DNA of 64,000 nt from Dendrolimus kikuchii (taxonomy: Eukaryota; Arthropoda; Insecta; Lepidoptera; Lasiocampidae): NCBI GenBank assembly GCA_019925095.2, contig CM034392.1, positions 13,039,887 to 13,103,886 of the forward strand, given 5' to 3'. This document shows, piece after piece, positions 42,319 to 53,956 of this stretch. The translations under genes and the position numbers were made by a program. The notes below the pieces were generated by a model, which worked only from the letters and a program-made list of their open reading frames with translations, searched no databases and was not told the DNA's origin. Numbering within the stretch: position 1 is the stretch's first letter; every line of letters starts with the position of its first letter.

Positions 42319-44520
42319 GAATAATTTGTGTTTATTATTCAGTAATTACCTACATCGATTTATGGATTAGTATATAATTACTCTGGTAGGATTAAGTATG
42401 GCGATTGCAGTGCCGCGTCTTGGGGAATTCTTTGGCGGCGCGAACCCTATCTCCAGGCCAGGAAAAAGGTAACCGGAGGGCGCGCGAAACTTCCAACGGG
42501 TGGTCCTTCACTGTCTACAAAAGCATATTTCCATTTCTTTATTTTCTCGATGACAGTACTAATTTGATAGTTGTAGTGTTGTGACCAAATAAGTAATGAT
42601 ATCGATCGTATATGTAGGAATCGTATTTGTTATTATTAAATAACCATATGACGGAAGTAGTCAATAACCGGATAGAGTATTCTTTCATGTAATAATCGGA
42701 AGTTGTTTAAACGGATGTCAACGTAGAAGCATTTATTATTAAGCTAACGGATATCGGAAATGGAGTAACTGGATGTTGGAAGTTAATACGTATGGCGGAA
42801 GTTGGTTTTATGAAGAAAGTGTAACTGAAGTGGCGCCACAGCATTACCGGATATTGTCACTGCAGCGCGCTACGAGGAATTTATAAATACTGGGTGTTCG
42901 GGCAGAGGAGAGGCAGTCTTCAACCAACAGTCTTCAGCCAACAGTCTTAAACCGACAGTCTACACCGCGAGAGTCTACAACAAGTAGTTCACAATGGCGA
43001 TCTACACGGGTAGTCTTGGACGAGGAGCACATAATATATTGTGGTAGATAATTACTGCTTGATCATCGCAGTATTCTTGAAGGACAAATTGCTGCTCGAC
43101 ACCTGACAAGCGTGGATGCAACTCTTGGAGTTGTCCTAATATTTCTGTGTACTATTGTGTAACATTTAATATCGTAAGGGTACAATTTAAATCCTCACCA
43201 AAATATTTTTTTGTCCCTAAAACTAAGTACCAAGTAAAATATATTAACTTCATATAAATTTAATCCACTCTATACCGAGGTGCCTAAAAACAACGTTTTA
43301 CGTTCCAAAATAAATATACACTCATCAGAATAATTGTGCGTTTTATATTTAAATTCTTTTTGCTTATAAAAATGAATAAATGCTCACCAAATATTGTTTT
43401 ACTAAAACAGTAACATTAAAACCGAAAATTACAGTTCTAAATAGCTTTAGTGTAATCAAATTATCCAACCTGAATCCAAAATATATTATTGTTAAACTAA
43501 AACTACAGTCTAAGGGAAACCCCTTTACTTATTTACCCTGCAAACCGCACAGCCGGCACCGTCACTTTTGCTTTTGTTAGTTTTTTAAAAAGTTTATGTG
43601 ATTGACTGATTTTAACAATTGTGTTCCTTAAAGTGCCATAATCTTATAAGTACCTATAAATATAACAAAATATAACGTCGCTTTACTTTTGTTTTTTTTT
43701 TCCTACCAGTGATTCATTTTTTACCTACCTTAATCATTTGAGTTGGAGTAATATTGAGAGTGAAGTATTTATTTGGCTATATTATCATATTTTAATCAAA
43801 TTCATAAAACAATAAACAAGCAACATGTGTTTGGAATACGCAATATTATATTTGGTATTAAAAATAATTGTACGTTCAACCGTTTGCTTTTTTGCCTCAG
43901 CAACAATTACTAAATTGAAAGTGGTGAAACAAAATATTGGTAATATCTATTTAGCGATAATAAAGAATATTTGGTCTGAAATTAGCTTTAAAGGCGTTTA
44001 TATATTTTTATGGCATAGCATAAAAAGGAAAATAGCTTTATTTCTACAATACTTCATGAAACACAATTTGGTGAGCATTTATCCATTCTGACAGGTATTT
44101 CGAATTTATTGGTAGTAAAATAGGTGCACTTCTGGTAGACGTTTAAACACAAGCCATATCGTAATTGTGATAATTCTAGTTTATTAAATTTTGATTATAA
44201 TATTTCAGATTATTATTGTGTTATTCTCGGAGCGTCATTTGTTCGCTCCCGACTCGAGCCTACACATATATTTATTATGTTTTGAACAAAGACAAATACA
44301 ACAAAAACATTCAAATATATTTTTTCAAGCTGGGAACACCCAATAACCTACCGCCATTTTGTGTTTGTTTTAATCTGTCACTCGCAACAAGACGGTCGTG
44401 CTATATAGTCACTACATTTCTGTTCGCTGAGTTTTTTCACATTATCCATACGTTACGTTGTGTATTTTGTGTTTCTCCGTGTTGATTGCTGCCCAGCTGT
44501 CAAATATCAAACTGCCTAAA
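42319..44520. other. Interval with one LTR- or promoter-like patch
   Basis: About 2.2 kb. The segment 42570-43170 is denser in GC and has a TATA-like TTTATAAATACTGG (about 42880) and short repeats of CAACAGTCTT (about 42923-42960). It reads like an LTR or promoter, beginning TGTTGTGACC, but I could not find a second copy or a target duplication. The rest is AT-rich with no feature. Confidence 0.35.
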
Positions 44521-45294
44521 TGATCTGTTCTGAAAAGGCAGGCGACAGAACTGGTGATCAAGGTTCGTAATTACTTTGAAGCAGAGTATCAAAATGGTGG
44601 CCCGCTATTACCACTGTCGCAAGTGCGAGAGCGTGTTGCGGCCGCATTAGGAATTAGTGGACCTACTGTTTCAAAAATTACTACCGAAGCTTACGGTACA
44701 AGCGGCATGCAGGAAAATAAGCTTCGTACGCCGAAGAAAAACGCCAACCACGTCGTGTGACATCGGTTGACAACTTCGACGCTGACGCTATTCGCCGTCA
44801 TATATTATTACTTGCTATTACTTGCGCAAATAAATTCCAAAACTTAAAAAACTTGTTGTTTCTTTACGTGAATGTTCCATGGTCAAAAATCATCATTAAG
44901 CTTGGTTTTGAAAGAAATTGGATATTCTCATAAAAATCGGACAAACGTAACGCTGCGAATTTTTGATCGAAGCCAAAAATATATCAGATTGGTCAAATGT
45001 TATTTTCACTGACGAGACTTGGTTAAATGCAAACCACACGTTATCTAAGAACTGGACTGACGACACCGCCGCTTCCACTAGTTCATTGCCAATGGGAAAA
45101 GGTGAACGCCTTATCATATGCCGTGCAGGGTCTACGAAAGGATTCGTGTCAGATGCTTTACTGGCCTTTAAATCCAAGAAAACAGTGGACTACCACGAAG
45201 AAATGGACGCGGAGATTTACGAAGGATGGTTTCAAGAAATGGTGCAACCTCTGGAAGAACCATCGATAATTATTATGGACAACGCTACATATCA

Positions 45295-48269
45295 TACATA
45301 CATACATACATAACTTCACGCCAGTTCCCTTGCGGGGTAGGCACGAACAACAGAGTTCCATTTGGGCTTATTCTTACACACCTCAGTTGCCTCTTTGACA
45401 TTCATAACTCTTGTCATGCAAGCTCGTCTGTTCTTAAGGCTCCTGACATCACTTTCTGCTAGTACACGATCAATTTGATCATGGAAGGTGTGTCGTGGCC
45501 TTCCACGACTTCTGCATCCATCCACTTTTGCATTGTATATCTGTTTAGTCATTCTTTCATCATGCATTCTTTCCACATGCCCGATCCACCGGAGCATTCC
45601 TTTCCTTACCTTCACCCCGACACTCTCTTTCAGACCAACTTTCTTTCTTACTTCGGTATTACGAACGCGGTCCGCGAGCGTCACTCCGCAGATTTTGCGC
45701 AGTGCTCGCATCTCGACCGCGTTTACTCTACTTTCATGCTCTCTCTTCCATACCCAACTCTCGCATCCATACGTGAGCGTAGGTACCAGCACCGCGTTGT
45801 GTATGACGAGCTGGGCCTTCTGGCTGAGGTTCTTAGCGCCTAGAAGTTTACCTAACGCTCCATTCACACTATTCCCCAAATTCACTCTTCTTTCTATATC
45901 AGCGGTGTACCTTCCATCCCTGCTAAAAGCACATCCAAGATATACAAACTCATTCACTTGCTCTAGCATAACATCATCGACCATTATCCTTGCATTCGTT
46001 CTGGTTTCTTCTCTTTCAAACACCATAACCTTTGTTTTTTTCGCATTCAAATGTAAGCCTCTCGCCTGACAGTCATCTTTCATCATTGTGACTAGTGCTT
46101 GCAGTTCTGATGGCGATTCGGCTAAAAGCACGGCATCATCCGCATAAAGCAAGGTGCTTACAACTAGATCACTGTCTGTCCAGGTATAGGATGAACAGCA
46201 AAGCCGACAGCACGCAGCCCTGGCGGACGCCAATATTGACGTCAAACCAGGGCGACAGGCTGCCTTCCACTCGCACGCATGCCATAGAGTCCTCGTAAGT
46301 GGACTGCACAGCACGCATCAATTGGCCATTAATCCCATATCCGGGCAATATGACCCAGAGGTCCTTCCGCACAACCCTGTCAAATGCTTTCTCTAGATCC
46401 ACAAAACCGCAGAAAACCTTCCGACCCATAGCCAGCTGCTTCTCTACGATATTGCGGAGAGAGAAAACTTGATCCATACATCCCCTTCCATTTCTGAAAC
46501 CACCTTGTGCATCCCACAGTAATCCATCGGATACAACTCTCATTCTCTTTTCAATAATCTTCGCATACACTTTAGATGCTGTGCTGATCAAACTGATGGC
46601 CCTCTAGCTGGCGCACTCCATACGTGACCCCTTGCCTTTATACACGGGCACGATGACAGCGCGCCTCCAGTCCTTGGGAACCTTTCCCGTCCTCCAGCAC
46701 AAGTTGCATAAGGATAGGAAAGCGTCCCGGAACGTAGGTTCCACCATATTTGATCATCTCAACAAACACACTATCGATTCCTCCTGTCTTTCCATTTTTC
46801 AGACTTCTTATCGACCATTCGATCTCTTCCAAAGTGATCTCGGATGCTGACTCCTCGGAGTCGGTCACAGACTCAGTCGTGGTGCCAGCATCCGGGATAT
46901 TATCATACATTTCTCTAAAATATTCACTCCATCGCGCTAATACCTCTTGTGGGTTAGCAAGAACGTCCCCTGCTATAGATTTTATTCTTTCCATTCTGGA
47001 AGCTGACGAACAACCCCGAGACTTCTTAACCTCTCTCCAAAAGAGTTTGGTATTCGCCTCGAAGTTCTCCGTCAGCTTCTCTTCTTCTTTCAATTTTATT
47101 CTTTCACGCTTCTCTTTCACTAAAGCTTTGGTTTCATTCTTGCAGAGGCGATAAATTAGTCTAAGTCGGAGAAGTCAGCTTTTGCAAGCCTTTCTTCGAC
47201 TAGGCGCGCATACATACTCCTTACACTAACATCTTCCAAATTTTCACACTTTATTCTTTCAAGCTCCCCGAAATTCGTACGCACTCGCCAGTGTCTCCAC
47301 TTCTTGAAAAGGCCCGCAAACCGGCTTATCACCAGGTAGTGGTCCGTTTCAAGAGTGGGGCCTCTGTAGGCTCTTGTATCCATTATTGTGTTTCGGAGGC
47401 GACTATCTGTTAAAATCAGATCAATCATACTTTTCTGATCATTCATTCCCCATGTATACGTGTGAATATCCTTATGATGGAATAGGGTGTTCGACACAAG
47501 AAAGTTTCTTTCCATGCATACGTCTATGATTGGCCTACCAGCATCGTTCACTCTCTTGTCACCATAGAGTCCAAGGACAGCCTCAAGGCCATCTCGTTTG
47601 GCCCCACCCAGCCATTAAGATCACCACACATAATTAGTCTTTCGTTCCCTTCAGCCAGATCCAGAATTTCTCTCACAGACTCCCAAAACTTCTCGAGTTC
47701 TTGGGGATCCGCTGAGCTTACGAGAGCATAAGCTGCGACCAGAAAAACTCGCGTGATCCCCAGTTTTAGGCGGACCCAGAGAAGTCTCGGGTTCACCAGA
47801 CAATAAGCTTTTACTCAGACACAAAGCGGGATGAGAGTAAGACGCCTACCCCCCCACTTGCACGCTCGTCCAGGTCCACGCCGGACCACAGAGCAAGCAT
47901 GCCACCGGGGAGGTCATCGACGTCGCACCCCTTCCGCTTTGTCTCTGTCAGACATAAGGCATCCAGGCTTCTCTCATTCATTATATCAATCATTTCGTCC
48001 ATCTTATCTTTCATTCCACCTCTCACATTCCACGTGCCTATACGGCACTCTGCTCCTCTCGACCCGCCAGGTTTGGCGCTGCGTGGAGGGTGGCGGCCCC
48101 CTTCGCCGCATGCGCGAGAATTCACATCGACGGGGGCGCATCGGTGAGCGTCGCCTGCGGGGGACGCCCTATCGTGCACTGCACTCGAGTGAATTCTGGT
48201 CAGAATTGTGGCCCTCTGGGCCAGCGGGGATCGCGACGAGCACGCTTCTGACATGACCCCCAAACAAAA
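45295..48269 (-). mobile_element. RTE LINE, longest copy, inserted in the DDE transposon
   Basis: 2,975 bp on the minus strand, flanked by CTACATATCA (45285-45294 and 48270-48279). The 3' end is TATGTATGTATG. It is the same family as 14531-15660 and contains both the endonuclease and reverse-transcriptase regions, so it is close to full length. The first visible bases on the minus strand are TTTTGTTTGGGGGTCATGTC. Confidence 0.95.
45316..48263 (-). pseudogene. RTE endonuclease/reverse transcriptase, frameshifted
   Basis: Minus strand, in order: APE-type endonuclease with IGTWNVRGG and TETKRKG (48045-47930), GDLNGWVG (near 47620), SMIDLILTD and TDHYLVISRFAG (near 47420-47300); a Lys/Glu-rich linker (47120-47050); RT with LKNGKTGGIDS, GFVDLEKAFDRV, IGVRQGCVLS and YADDAVLL (near 46140). 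It ends YPARELA, stop near 45316. The frame changes at about 47800, 47550, 47150, 46640 and 46190. At the last point about 40 bases present in the 14531 copy (coding DCLQRIRL and beyond) are deleted. Confidence 0.9.
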
Positions 48270-48735
48270 CTACATATCACTCCAGACAAATTGATAAAAT
48301 GCCGACGCAGGCCAATAAAAAACAAGAGATAATTGACTGGCTCCAACGTCATGGCAAAAATGTGTATAATACTTTATTAAAAGTACAATTAGTGAATATT
48401 TTGAAATCGAAAAAAAGCCTCCCTAAAATATATATTACCGGCGAAATAGCTGCCGAATGTAGTCATTGGGTTCTTCGACTTCCGCCGTATCATTGCCAGT
48501 ACAATGCTATAGAACTAATATGGGCACAAATCAAAGGATACGCCGCTATAAAAAACTGCATGTGCGGAAGTAACCGCCGAACACTGGGAAAAACTTGTGA
48601 GAAGAACCCAAAACATTATAGCGTCAGATTGGGAAATTCATGTGGCATTTGATAATATAGAAGTACAGGAACTTATAATAAATGTTGGGGAGAGCTCATC
48701 GAGTGACAGTGACGATTCATCAGATTTTGATTAAA

Positions 48736-49439
48736 ATAAATAAATAAAGAATCAACATAATATAATTACATCTTGTAACGAAATGAAATATTAGTTAATA
48801 AATTTGTACAAAATTATAGTTTAGTTTCTTAAACTTTGTAAAAAAAATATCGGGTCTGTTATCGTGTTACGTTAATCGATAGCTCCATCCCTATCAGTTT
48901 CTCCGACTCTGCTATGACCTTGTACGTGCGTAAGGGTCATATTTTTATTAAATAATGTATACAAAATGTAAAAAAGACGCTCGTTCAAGTTTCCACAGCA
49001 GCTGTCATCGTGAAAATAAAGAAACGGAAATAGTATAGTAATTTATCATTTAGATTTTAGACCTGTAGGTATTATCTAAATCATTACCTTAATCGGCGAT
49101 GATTTAGATTAAAGTATAACCAAACTAGGTTATACTATTGAGGTTACCAACAATATTATGACAATCGAAAAGCAGTCAAAACTTAATTCAAAGAAAAAAA
49201 AGATTAATTATTCAAGTAAAGCTCGTACACCGGCTTACACGCATTACTTTAGATACGGCGTGTAGAAATTTTACTTATGTAAACGAAATTATTTCAATTA
49301 TTTGAAACCTTCTTTAACGTTAAAAGATTTTATCCTATATTGCGTTACGTAATTAAATTTTATATGGTTTAAATATTAGTACAGTGCAAATGTAAAGTTT
49401 TTAATACAATACTGGGGCCGCGCCGCACCTGTGATAATG
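48736..49439. other. AT-rich interval, 3' flank of the DDE transposon
   Basis: Probably contains the element's 3' untranslated region and right end, but no terminal inverted repeat matching 44100-44500 was found by eye. Confidence 0.35.
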
Positions 49440-49670
49440 GTAAACTTATTGACTGTGGTCAAATGCGTCTTATTTATAGGGTTAAAAATAACGCCGTTAA
49501 CGAATAGCCACATTAGAGTATATACACACGTAGTCTCTTAATATAATCTTTAATGACGTTACCATTAAAGATTTAAAACAATATCGCATCACAAATAACG
49601 CATTACACCCATCGTCACATCTACGAGAAAGCGCATTTAATTATAACATTATCACTGGTGTGGCCCCAGC
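49440..49670. repeat. Unclassified diverged repeat, copy 2
   Basis: Blocks shared in order with 39235-39470: CGTTAACGAATAGCCACATTA and AACGCATTACACCCATCGTC. Ends not defined. Confidence 0.4.
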
Positions 49671-50704
49671 ATTCGAGTAAGGTTTTATATTAGTCCTATA
49701 ACACATGGCTTCGTTCGCGTTGACTATAAAAATGGGATAGATTTTGTGTGATACGTATGCGATTCCGTATCACAAAAAACCTAAATTTTCAATAATAATG
49801 TTTCATGAGGTTAACCTTCTCTAGACGTTTATTATAGTCCCCCCCCCCCCCCCAATGTCCTGGAAAATAGCTCTGTTATATGTATATATATAAAAAAATA
49901 AGCTTTTTATATATTGCGTTCGAACCCGCGGGCAACAGGTAATATATAAATCTTCTTTGAAAAATTATCTAACTGATGATGAAAACCGCTTAAAAATCTG
50001 TTGCCTGGTTTACGAGTTAGCAGATATACGGACAGAGAGACGCAGAAAGCAACTTTATTTTATACTGTGAAAAGAAAAAATATTATTTTAGACCAAATCG
50101 GTCAAGAATTTAAGGTCTTCAATTTTTTAATGATTTGGTCTAAAAGATAAAGAAAACATCATTGACTTGTGGCATTTTCAATCTAGAAGTACTTATTTAG
50201 CAGCATTACAAGGTTATTTTTTTAAATGGATGATTAGTATTCCTAGTAGTCTTCTTCTATGATCAAAATAAACATAATGTAGGTTAAAATTGAACGTGGA
50301 TTAGGTAGATAAACGACTTAAATATACAGTTTATTTAAGGGCTTGAAGATAACAAAGACGACGGATAGCGTGCTGCCCTGAATTATTTGAAAAATTCACC
50401 CTAAAATTGCCTTCTCTGAGCGATTTCGTTAACCGGCCACAAATTGGATATCCTTAGACCTGAATAGCATTAAATTTAGATTTAATTTAATACGGTTTAA
50501 GGATCAATTTTAAAGTGCGGGTATTGCAGTTTCATAAATATATTTTTTACTTAAATGTATTTGCAGACAAGCAAACAGATTCTATGTGGACTGTCTATTT
50601 CTATGTCTAGTTACCGTTCCCTGTCCTTAAATATCTGCAACGTAAATGAAAAAACAATATTTAACGAGTCGGACTGAAAAAAAAATTTAGGCAACAATAA
50701 TAAT
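49671..50704. other. Decayed Helitron-like scraps and featureless sequence
   Basis: Near 49690-50080 several phrases recall the Helitron family on the minus strand (ATAAAAATGGGATAG, GAACCCGCGGGCAAC, GACAGAGAGACGCAGAAAGC), but order and ends are lost. A run of 15 C lies at 49839-49853. The remainder holds nothing recognised. Confidence 0.3.
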
Positions 50705-50714
50705 TCTATTTTTT

Positions 50715-51035
50715 TTATTTTATTTTATTGCAGGAGTTCAGCAGGCAGGCAGACGGCCTACTTGATGGATAGCGGTTACCATCGCCTATTGACATTTAAA
50801 ACACCAAAGGTGCCACAAATGCGCTGCTGCTCTCTTAAGGGAGACTGGAACCTGGTCACTAATGCCGGAATACAACTCAAGGTTGTTCTGGCAACATACT
50901 TTAGACCAGGGGTGGTAGCCATCCAGTCGGGCAAATGCCCTACCACCTGGCTGTGGGTTGTTTTGTCGCCTCTTACGACAGGCCGCCCGGCCGCAGGAAA
51001 TTGTATTCTTTCTCCGTTCCTGCACGGATCAGATA
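50715..51035 (-). mobile_element. SINE-like repeat with CR1-type tail, best-preserved copy
   Basis: 321 bp flanked by TCTATTTTTT (50705-50714 and 51036-51045). On the minus strand: head GATCCGTGCAGGAACGGAGA, body (GGTGGTAGGGCATTTGCC), then tail GGTGTTTTAAATGTCAATAG, ACTCCTGCAATAAAA. The duplication and A-rich 3' end show retroposition. The 3' third resembles CR1-like LINE tails in this window (CR1: ANVHR*R...CTGTCTGCTG), suggesting the repeat borrows a CR1 machinery. A tRNA-like head was not recognised. Confidence 0.8.
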
Positions 51036-51149
51036 TCTATTTTTTAAATACTTACGCATATTGTTTTATTTTCGAGATATCCTATTTATCTTCATCTATA
51101 TCAAATAACTATGGTTCCATGGGGGCCAAGTGCGCACAAAGTATTTAAA

Positions 51150-51300
51150 AATATTACAAAACGTCAAGTTAAGGTCACAGGCGACCGGAAGGCTGGAGTT
51201 TATCTACCACGCTCAAAGAATTAGTCTTAGTATTCAGCGAGGTAACGCTGCTAGGTTTCTAGGGACACTGCCCTGCGCCAGCGGTTTAGTCGGGCTGGAC
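51150..51300 (+). pseudogene. C-terminal fragment of the RLE-type LINE
   Basis: Translates RLEFIYHAQRISLSIQRGNA then ARFLGTLPCA, matching IQRGNAASPLGTYP at the end of the LINE at 40485-41746. It is a short piece with no stop visible in this stretch until after GLDRF. Confidence 0.6.
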
Positions 51301-51914
51301 CGATTTTAGTTCATAGTTTTTTATCTATTTAATATTATAAAGACGTAAAGTTTGCGAGTTTATTTGTAAGATGTAATTTCTTGAACTGCTGAACCGATTT
51401 TGAAAATGGTTTCACCAGTAGAAAGGTACATTACTACAGAATGACACAGACTATATTTGATTGTGACATATACGTAACTTGAAAAACTAGAAATATTTTA
51501 ATACGCTTTTATTAGCTTCATACGTATGTTAGTATGTAACGGAATCTCTCAAGTTAAATTTGATCGACTTCCCGGTTTCCGATTGAGCTGAAATTTTGCA
51601 CGTATGTGTATATCGCGTGACAATGCGATAATATGGTACCATGGAGCTGATCTGATGATGGAGTCGGAAGGTGGCCATAGGAACTCCTGTACTAAACAAG
51701 ATAGACCCGTCGTGTTTGGGCTCGTTTTACTTGTCTTGGCTAGCACTCTGCTGCTACATGATATGCAGGATCTCAAAAGCTTGTATTTAAAAACCTTTTT
51801 AAAAAAGCTTATTTTTACATAACGTTCCATTTTATCATAAGAGTGTATTTAATTCTTTTTTTAAAGTTTCCACGGGGAAGGGAATTAAATCACTAAATAA
51901 TCACTAAAAAATGA
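51301..51914. other. Relic of the ATTATAAA-type repeat and featureless sequence
   Basis: TTTAATATTATAAAGACG (about 51329-51346), followed by CCGATTTTGAAAATGG (about 51394) and CTTCCCGGTTTCCGATTGAG (about 51570), recalls degenerate Helitron-type repeats. The open frames at 51549-51830 on both strands have no recognised similarity. Confidence 0.35.
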
Positions 51915-52167
51915 AAAATAAATAATAGTTTAAAAAAAACTAAAAAATACGCTTTTTAGAAAATCCAACTAAAAAATAGAAAATACATTTTAAGCGTGGG
52001 GTGCATGGTATCAATAGTTTGAAAAGCACCCCATGCTTTTTTTAACAATAAAATCATTTTTTCTTATACTATTTTTAATTCAAATTTATTAAAATTTATT
52101 TTCTATTTTTTAGTTGGATTTACTAAAAAGCGTATTTTTTAGTTTTTTTCAAACTATTATTTATTGT
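51915..52167. mobile_element. Foldback/MITE element with ~70 bp inverted arms
   Basis: Left arm about 51915-51984, right arm about 52097-52166, inverted copies differing at a few positions. Both contain ACTAAAAAATACGCTTTTTAG and TCCAACTAAAAAATAG in complementary order. An inner inverted pair GTGGGGTGC...GCACCCCATGC lies between them. No coding capacity. Not related in sequence to the MITE at 57491. Confidence 0.75.
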
Positions 52168-52349
52168 ATGCTTGTCAAAGGCGAAACATATACTGTAACA
52201 CCGTACTTTATATTAAATTCTTGTATGTTGTTAGTTTGCCGAGTTCCAAAGATATGAATATAAAGGTACTGCGCGGATTGGCAACCCAGCTAGAGTAAAA
52301 CGTAAACCTCAATATGTTTTAAGATCTGTCCAACGACAGACGCTTTTTA

Positions 52350-53350
52350 ACCGACTTGAAAAAGAAGGAGGTTCTCAATTCATCTGTATGTTGATTTTTT
52401 TCTAGTTTCGTTACTCGATTTCTCCGTCAATTGTGGACCGACATTTAATTTTTTTCTTTAAATCGAAAGCGTGTACTCCCGAATTGTTCCCATTGTCACC
52501 ATGTCAGGATCTGATGAGTGGATTTCAAGGAATTAGAGAAACTCACGTTAATTGTTAAACAAACTTCTTCGTAACACGATATTTCCGACAATTGTAAACC
52601 GATTTTCAAATTGTATTCTTTACACGTAAGTGTACTACTTACGACTATACTAGCGACGTAGTCTCATTGTCACTAAGTTAGGATCTGATGAGAATCCCAG
52701 GGCTATCGAGCATAACCCTTATTAAAGAACGCCGTGCTCTTAAATTCTTGGAAAAAGTATTGTATAAGTGTGTAGCTATTAGATTTTCTACAGGCGCTTA
52801 ATTTTTTAAATGCATGTTATGCGAGTTTTTCATCCATTGTGGATTGATTTTGAAATTGTTTTCTTTATTCGTAAGTACCTATGTATACTCCCGAGGCGGT
52901 TATTGGTCAACAAGTCAGGATCTGATGAGTGGATCCCAGAGAAATCGAGAGTTGCCCTTATTAAAAAACACCGAGAGCCTACATTTTTCAAAACAAAAAA
53001 AAGTTTGTATAAGTGTGCTAGTATTACATTTTCTACGGGCATTTAATTTTCTTGTAGGCTTGTTACGCGATTCATTCGTCAAATGTGGACCGATTTTCAA
53101 ATTATTCTTTTTAACCCCCGAGATGGTCCCATAGTCACCAATCCAAGATCTGATTTGCGCATCGCAAGGAAGTCGAGAGCAACCCTTGTTGATGAGAATA
53201 TACACCGAAGAGTGAGATGGCAAAAATCTATACGCGTGCCAGTTGTACAATTTCTATATTTGCCTAATATATTATTTGTAAAGCTATTGAAGTATTTGCG
53301 CAACTAAAAAGTAAAACTTTTTTTTTATAAAAACAAAACCGACTTCACAC
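52350..53350. repeat. Diverged tandem array inside an AACCGACTT-bounded repeat
   Basis: Four degenerate units of roughly 200-230 bp, each with a phrase like TGTGGACCGA(T)TTT, then CTCCCGA...GGTCCCATTGTCACCA and AGGATCTGATGAGTGG (about 52480-52530, 52660-52700, 52880-52940, 53110-53160). The block begins TTTTTAACCGACTTGAAAAA and ends AAAACAAAACCGACTTC. This is a repeat type I know from Lepidoptera; the class is uncertain. Short frames inside it are not genes. Confidence 0.6.
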
Positions 53351-53956
53351 TAATTTGTTTTTGGTCTTTTATCTTTTGTTAATATGCTAATGTGTACTGA
53401 TACTTTTTCATCCCTCAATTTCATTTGTGGCGACCAGCCCATATTTTTTTCCGCCACTACTCCACTATACCATTATGTAGCAACATAATGGTAGAAGACA
53501 TCGTTCTTCCATTAACCATACCTATAGAATTAACAGTATTGAAAAAAAATGCATATGATATACATAAACAGATGTAATTAACACTACAAAGACAAACGGA
53601 CGGACATGACAAATGTAGAAAAGCTCCATTTTTTACCATTTGACTAAGGACCCTTAATAAGGCCCTTAAAGCACAGTAAATACCAAAACGTTTCGGAAGG
53701 CTGCCTACCTCTATTTGCTTCAGGGCCAATTTTGCAAAGTGCTATATTTTCATTTGTCCTTTTTCTCTCTTTTCTTTATTGCCAAAAGCTGAGTAACAGG
53801 CAAATAGCCCATCTGCTAATTTGACCTCAGAATATTTACATAAGTAAGTGTTTTAAATACACTTTGATATATCTAACAATGAACATAAATGAAGTAGCCG
53901 CTTCTTATATCTTGCTATCAATATATATTATTACTAGTAAAAATCTTCTTCTTTAA
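53351..53956. other. Interval with no recognised feature
   Basis: AT-rich. The minus-strand frame at 53457-53729 includes a hydrophobic, Cys-rich stretch but no known domain. Confidence 0.35.

Larger units (their letters stand above)
44521..48735 (+). pseudogene. DDE transposase gene (Tc1/IS630-like superfamily), broken by RTE
   Basis: Cut-and-paste transposase remnant. Helix-turn-helix near 44600 (LSQVRERVAAALGISGPTVS). After frameshifts and losses the catalytic core begins at about 44975: first Asp in IFTDETWLNANH, then GERLIICRAGSTKGFV, second Asp at 45278 (IIIMDNATYH). The RTE insertion follows, and the gene resumes at 48280. Glu is at 48512 (YNAIELIWAQIKGY). The C-terminus is acidic (SSSDSDDSSDFD), ending at TAA 48733-48735. 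Omitting the RTE and one duplication copy, second Asp to Glu is 249 nt (83 codons), longer than the usual DD34E. Terminal repeats were not found. Confidence 0.75.

Noticed and set aside
44963..45313. Complete 116-residue protein
   Set aside because: It is the middle of the DDE transposase running into the antisense RTE tail.
49839..49853. C15 run as a functional element
   Set aside because: A simple homopolymer, possibly with length error from sequencing.
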